Positions 57,539-64,000 of a stretch of DNA of 64,000 nt are shown here, piece after piece (within the stretch, counting starts at the first letter, position 1; each line of letters begins with the position of its first letter). The translations under genes and the position numbers were made by a program. Below the pieces are notes generated by a model. It was not told where the DNA came from. It searched no databases and was given only the letters and a program-made list of their open reading frames with translations. The DNA comes from Meghimatium bilineatum (Eukaryota; Mollusca; Gastropoda; Stylommatophora; Philomycidae). The stretch spans positions 66,449,354 to 66,513,353 of the forward strand of contig CM067322.1 in NCBI GenBank assembly GCA_034231615.1, in the 5' to 3' direction.

Positions 57539-57600
57539 CTAGAATTTATTCTGCAAGAAGTCAAACACAGCTTCATAGACAATAAGCATTATTGCACCAC
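57539..57600 (-). CDS. SLC25A21: Mitochondrial 2-oxodicarboxylate carrier, terminal exon
   Basis: The last exon only. On the minus strand TTTTCTCTGTTTCAG (AG ending at 57,601) precedes GT, then codons reading GAIMLIVYEAVFDFLQ, NKF and TAG at 57,539-57,541. The human carrier ends GGAVMLLVYEYTYSWLQENW (recalled, not searched). Gly-Gly-Ala, MLxVYE and the LQ near the end are shared, and the length to the stop agrees. The codon before is split, with its first base in the upstream exon, outside the window or hidden in an intron above 57.6 kb. The protein exchanges 2-oxoadipate and 2-oxoglutarate across the inner mitochondrial membrane in lysine and tryptophan breakdown. No earlier exon was found up to 64,000, so the intron is at least 6.4 kb and full of LINE and SINE insertions. 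Confidence 0.72.
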
Positions 57601-57704
57601 CTGAAACAGAGAAAACAAAGAATACAATAATATCAATTTTATATATCATCTTTTTATAAGAATTTTTTTAGCATAATTATGAGTCATTCTGCTGTCTTAT
57701 GTTT

Positions 57705-57850
57705 TTTCATTCATTCTCAAACTACTGCTGGATCTGTTGTAGTAGGATAATGGCCATACCAATATATAACAGAATGTGGTCCAGAGAATTGAGATGCAGT
57801 GCCACTATTTTAATTGCGCCAGTGGTCAGACGCATCTGACTTTTACAGAA
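57705..57850 (-). mobile_element. SINE family S1, subfamily B, in the SLC25A21 intron
   Basis: CATTCTCAAACTACTGCTGG, TTGTAGTAGGATAATGGCCA and GTGGTCCAGAGAATTGAGAT. Confidence 0.65.
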
Positions 57851-58370
57851 CGTTTATCTTAAACATATTTTTTAAAATCTCATTGATTTCTAGCATTTAT
57901 TTCACAATTGTGCATTAACTTACTGTACTTGTGTCAATATTTTCAGCTTATGTTTTACACTGTTTTGATTATTCAGCAAATGTTTATAATAATATTAGGT
58001 ACAGTCATTCCTTTGTGGTTGACTCAGTAGCACAGATGATAGTAAGTTGATCTTGCAAATCCAACTCACAGATATAGCTTGTGATATGAAAGCTGATCAT
58101 CAACATTGTACCAGCAATATGATTGGATGAACTAGTTCCGCTTAGAAATTCAACAATAGTTTAATAGTTATGTCCTGTATAGAATGCGCTTCAACACAAA
58201 ATTCATTTGTTCATACTCACATCTGAAACTGATTTCACCGTTATTCACAACATAAATTTCAACTATTCACTAATTCATACCTTTCCCCTTTCACAATTCA
58301 TCTGTCCTTATTCATTAATTTAGAAGTAACAACCAAGTCTTAATCACTTGACTCACAACTAACCATACAC
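57851..58370. other. Intron DNA, nothing recognised
   Basis: Probably part of the last SLC25A21 intron. No exon or repeat recognised. Confidence 0.4.
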
Positions 58371-59128
58371 TAGTTAGTTAGTTAGTCATTGGATCATCGT
58401 CATTGCACTCCAGACAAGTCCACAGGTGTTCAGATCGTTCCTTGAGTGTATCCATCATTACACGTTGACTGACGGTCCCAGTACGTCATTGATTGACCAT
58501 CATTCTTTCTCGCCCATGAAACCACTCCTTTCTAGCGACACTACATTTCAAAACAAGCTCCCTTATTCTAGTCATGGAATAAGAGTCATCGTCACTTGTA
58601 CAGTCATTTGTTCATGCGTTTTCCTGTAGGGCATTCAAAATGTATGCCCGATCCATCGCTCCACCAACAGCCGCAGTAGCAGCATGGGCAGCCAACCTAT
58701 CCGCTCTCTCATTACCCTGGACTCCTGCATATCCCAGCACAAAAAAAAGTCACTCTACACACACAGGAATTATTCACTGCATCCAGCCACTGTTCCTGAA
58801 TGTACCCCGCCTGAACTTTCACAATCATGCTCATCGAGTCACTGAGTATACAGTCATGCGCGTAGACAGTCTGTGAGCACACCCATTTCAAAGCTTTGGT
58901 TACTGCTAAAATCTCCATTGTAATGCTGCTTGTCATCTGAGCAAATGCACCACTTTCTTCTCTGATGGTCTCCCCCCATCTTTGAGCCATGAAGGTCCAG
59001 GCACTCCTGATGTGTCTCTCAACCGACCCATCTGTATATATAATCATATCACCTTCCCTGGAATTTTCACCGGTCAGAGCAAGCACCCACGACTCGACCA
59101 CTGTTGGACACCATTCCCTGCACTCTCT
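58371..59128 (-). mobile_element. Older I-type LINE, 3' part, split by a younger LINE
   Basis: Minus strand: RNase H with MIIYTDGSVERHIRSAWTF, MTSSITMEILAVTKALKWV and ILSDSMSMIVKVQ. Then, in other frames, a remnant of a NERxDRLA region, GREREWFHG-like sequence and RSEHLWTCLECNDDD, and a (CTAA)n tail at 58,371-58,384. It continues upstream at 60,205-60,424. Confidence 0.8.
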
Positions 59129-60204
59129 TGATTCTTGATTAGAAACTGGCTTCACAGCACGCGGGACATTCCCATAAGTGCTCCACCCTCCACTCCAGCA
59201 GCCATCCCAGTGTATGTAGACTCATAGTTCTGGTCAGGTATTGATTGTGTGATCTTCGGGACTTTCCAAAAAATTTACTTTTCCTCCCCTCACCTCTGAA
59301 TACTCCCATTTCTAACATTTTCTGTATGTGTACGTTCTCAACCTCATTGACATCATCTGCATCTTGAAATGAATTTATTACTGCCTTTATTAAATCTGCT
59401 TTATCTCTTCTCAGCAATGTGCCGTCTATCACCGCATTGCCTGCCAGTAAGTCGGCTCTCTCGTTTCCTCTGACCCCAGCATGACCAGGGCAGTGTATCC
59501 ATGTAATGCTCTGGACAACTGAGTTGTTCAATAAGTCCCACCATTCTTTTCTTAGCATGAACTTTTCTGTCTTGCGCAGCATGCTTTGAGAGTCTGTGAG
59601 TATTACCGCGTGTGTTGATGTATCCGTTATCAACCAATTAAGAGCTGCTGTAACTCCCTCTATCTCCATCCTCATTATCGATGTGACAGTAGAATATGCT
59701 GAAGATTTCTCAACCAACTTCACGCCATTTCTGTAGGCAACAAAACCCCAACCGCTTTTATTTGTGTTTCTGCTAAAAGAGCCATCTGAGTATATAATTA
59801 TGTCTTGTGGTTTCGAGTGTAGTTGGGCGAGTTCTTGCACTGTATCCTGAGCCCTGACTGCCGTCCATTTTCGACACACTTTATCTAGTTGTATTATTAC
59901 TGTAGTCAGTGATTTCTTCTCAGTGTCTACCTCCACCCATTCACTGCCCTTTCCTATTTCTTCCAATTCACATACTATTCGCAGTGTGTCTTCAGCCTCT
60001 GCCATCCATGATCTGCCACGCTTTATACGTTTTCCCTTTGACTCATCTAGACGATGGTGTAAAGGGTGGTGGTTGTATTCTGTCACTTTAAGGTACGACT
60101 TAACTTGTGCTACCTGATGTCGCACTCTAATGCTGGGGAGATCAAGCAGAAATCTCATAGCAGAGATGGGTGTATTTCTAGTACACCCCAGTACCGCTCT
60201 CATT
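59129..60204 (-). mobile_element. Younger I-type LINE with open RNase H region
   Basis: 5'-truncated insertion flanked by TGCACTCTCT at 59,119-59,128 and 60,205-60,214. One frame of about 350 codons: MRAVLGCTRNTPISAMRFLL, VRHQVAQVKSYLKV, GRSWMAEAEDTLR; RNase H with IIIYSDGSFSRNTNKSGWGF, MRMEIEGVTAALNWL, VILTDSQSMLRKTEKF and HCPGHAGVRGNERADLLAGN; then LGWLLEWRVEHLWECPACCE and a stop, with tail AATCAAGAATCAAG. The RNase H catalytic Asp-Glu-Asp are visible (SDGS, MEIE, TDSQ). The unbroken frame shows a recent insertion. Reverse transcriptase and endonuclease are absent. Confidence 0.88.
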
Positions 60205-60424
60205 TGCACTCTCTATTGAGTGTTATTAATCCTTTGAAGGCTGTCAGACAATCTGAGAGCACCAGACTCCGTTCAGCACCAGGTAGTACATCCTCCAATC
60301 TGCACATACTCTATATAACGTCCTCTGTGTGCCCCATCCACGACTTTTCTTTCTTAAGTCGACTGGCTTTTACTTTGATAATTTCTGGGTGTAGAGGGTG
60401 CTCTTTATCAGCGGTGATTTGTAA
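60205..60424 (-). mobile_element. Older I-type LINE, upstream part of the split element
   Basis: Minus strand reads LHPEIIKVKASRLKKEKSWM, GHTEDVI and SMCRLEDVLPGAERS. It leads to the insertion point; the same element goes on at 59,128. Confidence 0.7.
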
Positions 60425-60680
60425 GTAATCATACACTATTGTAGGTAATCATAAAACCATACACTAATTTGACTAACCATACCTTATTCATACCCCACCC
60501 TTATTCACAACTGTTCTTACCCTAATTCATAACTAACCTACCCATATTCATGCCCCTCCGTTATTCACAACTAATCGTACCCTAATTCATAACTAACCAT
60601 ACCCATATTAGTGAAGTTATCATAGCATTTATTAGTGCCATAGGGGTGTGAGATGTTAGCAATCTCATACTACCCAGATT
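60425..60680. repeat. Degenerate tandem repeat, CATACCCTTATTCATAACTA type
   Basis: TAACCATACC(C)TTATTCAYA with ACTAACC or CCCCACC recurs about six times. Confidence 0.6.
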
Positions 60681-60685
60681 AATCT

Positions 60686-60893
60686 GGTACCCAATTAAGG
60701 CTGGGTCAACTCAAGAGCTGTTACGATCTGAAAAACATTTTCCTCAACTGGGAAATGAAGTGGGGGCCACATAGTGCAGTAGTTAGCAAATTGGCTTTGC
60801 ATATGAGTGGTACTTGGTTCAATCCTCAGCTGATGCGAAAATGTTTTTTAGATTGCAACGGCTCCCGGGTCAACCCAGCCTTAATTGGGTACC
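60686..60893 (+). mobile_element. tRNA-derived SINE between inverted tail copies
   Basis: GTGGGGGCCACATAGTGCAG then TAGTTAGCA (A box) and GTACTTGGTTCAATCCTCAG (B box) form a tRNA-like head at 60,761-60,830. On its right lies a tail ending GGTCAACCCAGCCTTAATTG then GGTACC (60,837-60,893). The same 57-base tail stands inverted on the left (60,686-60,742). The arms differ at nine positions, all transitions. Confidence 0.7.
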
Positions 60894-60896
60894 ATA

Positions 60897-61005
60897 TTCT
60901 TCTTCTTCTTCTGCGTTCATTCTCAAACTTCTGCAGATTAGCAGGATGTAGTCCGGATAACGGAATGCGTTTGTCATGGTTTACAGCATTGCTGTAAATT
61001 GCATA
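60897..61005 (-). mobile_element. SINE family S1, subfamily A, truncated
   Basis: CTTCTTCTTCTTCTGCGTTC, AACTTCTGCAGATTAGCAGG and GTCATGGTTTACAGCATTGC, then cut off. Confidence 0.8.
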
Positions 61006-61056
61006 CCACATATATGTATATATGCATATATATATATACATATATATATGCATCAT
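61006..61056. repeat. TA-rich low-complexity tract
   Basis: ATATATGTATATATGCATAT type sequence between a SINE and a LINE. Confidence 0.7.
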
Positions 61057-61089
61057 TGAAGATCAATAGGACGTAAAAACATTTTATAA

Positions 61090-62253
61090 ACAAAACATAC
61101 AAAGAGATAATACCAAAAGCACAACAAAAATGGATGACTGAAGATATATTAGAATTGATGAACACCAGAAGAAAAAATAAACACAAGATAGAGGAATATC
61201 AGAAAATACCATACATAAGAAGATAAGAGAGAAACGCAAAGTAGTAAATGAAAGCTGGTTGAACACAAGAAGTGCACAGAAATTGAATCACATTACAAAA
61301 CACAACAATACTACATAAGCAAATTGATGTGATAACAGGGAAAAGAGCGCAAACAGTTACAGGGTCAATACTCGCAGCAGAAGTTAGGGAAACCCTAAGA
61401 CACAATAAATATGGCAAAGCCCCAGAACCAGACAATATCACAATGTAAATAGTAGCTTTAAGTGACTTAGGAGTACAAATAATCATCAAATTGCTGAATT
61501 AAGTGTATAATAGCGGATACATACCTGATGACTTAATGAGATCCATATTTATAGCCTTACCAAAGAAACCAGGGACCACTGGATATGAAGAACACCATAC
61601 AATCTTCCTCATGAGCCAAATAAAAAAATACTTATCTCAGAATCATCATGAAGAGAGCGAGAAACAAGATAAAAACAAAATAAGTTCAGAACAATGTGGC
61701 TTCATAGAAGGCAAATGTACCAACAATGGTATATATATTTTGAGAACAATAATAGAGAGGAATGAGGAATATGAGAGAAGACATACACAACGCCGGCTAC
61801 CACATTTTAAACATCAGTGGTTTTGAAATCCCTGAACTATGCTATGCAGATGACACTGTGCTTCTTTCAAATGATATAAAGTGATTAGAACAACTAATTA
61901 AGTACACAAAGAAATACTGCAAATCACAAAATTTAAATTTAAATGCAGAAAAAACAAAAATCATGTCAACAGATATAACAACACAACAACCCAAAATCAG
62001 AATATACAATACCGAGATAGAGTGTGTGGATAAATTCCAAAACTTAGAACAAACATTAATTGTTCCACGATACTGCATGGCAGAGATAAGGAAGAGATTG
62101 GCAATGGCATATTGTAAAATAACACGTTTGAAAAACATATGGAAAAACAACAGAATAGAAATGAAACTGTTAACGCTAAGACTTTTGTTTCCGGTTGCAA
62201 CATACGGCTGTGAAACATGGACCCTATGTAAAACAGTGGCAAAAAGATCAAGA

Positions 62254-62256
<3 letters not shown>
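61090..62256 (+). mobile_element. LINE reverse transcriptase, deleted and broken
   Basis: Plus strand reads WMTEDILELMNTRRKN, KYGKAPEPDNIT, SGYIPDDLMRSIFIALPKKP, SSEQCGFIEGKCTNNGIYIL, then jumps to GFEIPELCYADDTVLL (active site intact). EKTKIMSTDITTQQPKIRIY and LLFPVATYGCETWTLC follow. The part between RERNEEYE and the YADD motif is missing, a deletion of well over 100 codons. Several stops. It ends at a (TA)n run. Lies in the SLC25A21 intron. Confidence 0.82.

Positions 62257-62300
<44 letters not shown>
62257..62300. repeat. (TA)n microsatellite
   Basis: About 20 TA steps, directly at the end of the LINE. Confidence 0.9.
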
Positions 62301-62305
<5 letters not shown>

Positions 62306-62610
62306 TACATAGAAAATGTTTTTCTAGCTGAGTACCTACCTGGACCAAGACGTAATACTTTGGGAAGTAGACCTTTATACAATGCAAAGTATCTGAAAAA
62401 TTAATTCAGGAGTTAAAACAAAATTAATTACATTTGAATCAATCTAAATTATTTTATCAGAACTACTTGTATTTTTATGATTTCTGAGCCATTTTAATAT
62501 ATTCTGCTGTACAATGTGATGCTAGTTTAAAGCAATGTGGTCATATTTGCGTCTTTCAGAATCCATTCTCAGGATGATAGGACACTCACATTTGTTCACC
62601 CAAATCACCT
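62301..62610. other. Intron DNA, nothing recognised
   Basis: No exon or known repeat. Confidence 0.35.
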
Positions 62611-62613
62611 GTG

Positions 62614-62788
62614 TGTTGTCGCGGCCCGTAAGGGGAGCAAAGAATAGCAACACTGTTTACCTTTAGGATGTGTCAGGCCGAAAGGTGCAGATATCACAGC
62701 AATGCTGTAAACCATGACAACAACACATTCCGTTCTCCGGACTACATCCTGCTGATCTGCAGGAGTTTGAGAATGAACGCAGAAGAAG
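62614..62788 (+). mobile_element. SINE family S1, subfamily A, internal deletion
   Basis: GTGTTGTCGCGGCCCGTAAG, AGCAACACTGTTTACCTT, then directly AGGATGTGTCAGGCCGAAAG. About 100 bases including the hairpin are lost. It ends GAACGCAGAAGAAG. Confidence 0.85.
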
Positions 62789-63460
62789 TTCAACCAAATA
62801 ACCACCAGAAGCTACAAAGAACTAATGTCCCCTCTTAGTTATGTCACCATATAGGTCACCAGAATAATTTCAAAACTCCAATACAAATATATTTGAGTTA
62901 AGTATTCATGCTGTTGGTTAACAAAAAGAATATGAACATTACAGTATTTCCTAATAAAAAAATATGAAAATTACAGTATTTCGAATACATTTCAGTGGTG
63001 TGAAAAAGGGACTATTTGACTCTATTTGCCATTGAATTCCTACTTTCTTACCAATAATCCCACAAGCCTCTATCTTCCCTTCATCAAAAGCCTATGTATC
63101 ATTCATCAAACACTAATCTTCAAATATCCTTCCAGTAAAATAATACAGGACCAGAGTTATTATTCTGCTTGCCATCAAGGAAAATTTCAGAGATGAGCAC
63201 CCAAGTAAAATAAAATAAAATGCTACCTTTGGAGTATCTTCATCATGTTTTTTTAAATTCTGATGTTTTCAGTGTACCATCCTTACTACCTTATGAACTT
63301 TATTTTTCTTCCTAATATAATCCTCAAATTCATCTTTATTGGTAAAACAATGAAAAGTATAACTGTTGGGATTGATACTTTAGCTGCCAGACTTTCTTGA
63401 TTGATATGTGGTGGATTATTAAAATTGTGTTGACATGTTTATTAAACTTCACAAATTTGT
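62789..63460. other. Intron DNA, nothing recognised
   Basis: AGAATATGAACATTACAGTA and AATATGAAAATTACAGTA form a small duplication near 62,925-62,980. No exon seen. Confidence 0.35.
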
Positions 63461-63870
63461 TCTTGATTCTTGATTAGAAACTGGCCTCACAGCATGTGGG
63501 GCATTCCCATAAGTGCTCCGCCCTCTGTTCCAGCAGCCATTTGACTCGATGGTTTTTCGAGTCTAATGCTGCAGAAACAGACGTCAACATCAGGGTACAA
63601 CTCTGGCCTCTGTGACAGGTTTCTTTGTTGTTCCACCCACTCACGCCGTGCCCATAACTAGTTCAAGCACAACGTCGGCCTGTCAGAACGTCATGATAAC
63701 TATTATCGAAGGTTACGACTACGGGATAGTATAGATGACGTGCCATGAAGCTTCTATAAGAAGATAACCTCAATATAAAGGCATGTCATCTACTAAGGTT
63801 TTCTGTTGCATGGTTGGTTTGTCTAGTGAGCCATTTCTGAGACCCACAGACGTAACTGCATGCGCTTTAT
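63461..63870 (-). mobile_element. SINE family S2 with I-type LINE tail, copy 2
   Basis: About 410 bp, close to the copy at 36,353-36,757 along its whole length. The tail CTTGATTCTTGATTAG is at the left; the hairpin GATGACGTGCC/GGCATGTCATC is kept. AAATTTGT at 63,453-63,460 and 63,871-63,878 is the target duplication. Confidence 0.85.
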
Positions 63871-64000
63871 AAATTTGTCTCATGATTTAATCTTCTGCTT
63901 GAAAAGTCGGCTGCGATTGGTAATCATGTGTTTCTCTAACTTTCTTATCCCAAGTGATATAGATCTGTTCTTAACTAGAGCTGTTTTTATTTAAATACAT
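63871..64000. other. Window end, unassigned
   Basis: Nothing recognised. Confidence 0.3.

Noticed and set aside
58712-60209. RNase H frames as remains of an LTR retroelement
   Set aside because: No integrase, protease or LTR; 5' truncation, simple tail and target duplications fit a non-LTR I-type LINE.

Overview
This is animal nuclear DNA. It is AT-rich, gene-poor and packed with interspersed and tandem repeats, and host genes can be supported at only two places. The repeats include several non-LTR retrotransposon (LINE) families, a dominant SINE family with GAA tails, tRNA-like SINE heads, palindromic MITEs and many minisatellites. The I-type LINEs with an RNase H domain read like those I remember from sea-slug and other mollusc genomes. 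With the receptor and carrier genes this suggests a lophotrochozoan, probably a mollusc. That placement is inference and was not tested by any search. I recognised no LTR retrovirus-like element, Polinton or CRISPR array.

Layout. 1-1305 (minus): 435 codons of an intronless class A GPCR, adenosine-receptor-like, whose C-terminal tail leaves the window at base 1. 1.3-15.8 kb: mostly featureless AT-rich DNA with worn LINE and SINE fragments, a 64 bp hAT-like MITE and a 42 bp minisatellite. 15.8-17.7 kb: a 36 bp minisatellite split by a 607 bp SINE-like insertion. 18-36 kb: minisatellites, MITEs, a degenerate LINE, several LINE 3' ends, SINEs and a (TA)n block of about 140 bp. 36.3-38.1 kb: a 44 bp minisatellite broken by two retroelements. 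39-44.3 kb: LINE remains, including a SINE with an inverted partial duplication and a head-to-tail duplicated LINE. 44.4-57 kb: tandem repeats, LINE and SINE fragments, a decayed Merlin-type transposase and a few weak exon candidates. 57,434-57,600 (minus): terminal exon and poly(A) signal of SLC25A21, the mitochondrial 2-oxodicarboxylate carrier. 58.4-64 kb: nested I-type LINEs, an inverted SINE pair, another LINE and a second copy of a SINE carrying the LINE tail.

How parts work together. No operon-like or multi-gene system is visible. The clear relationships are between mobile elements: short elements share 3' ends with LINEs, as expected if LINE reverse transcriptase copies them, and target-site duplications allow the order of several insertions to be read. 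SLC25A21 is known from the conserved deuterostome pharyngeal cluster beside PAX1/9 and MIPOL1; no paired box is visible here.
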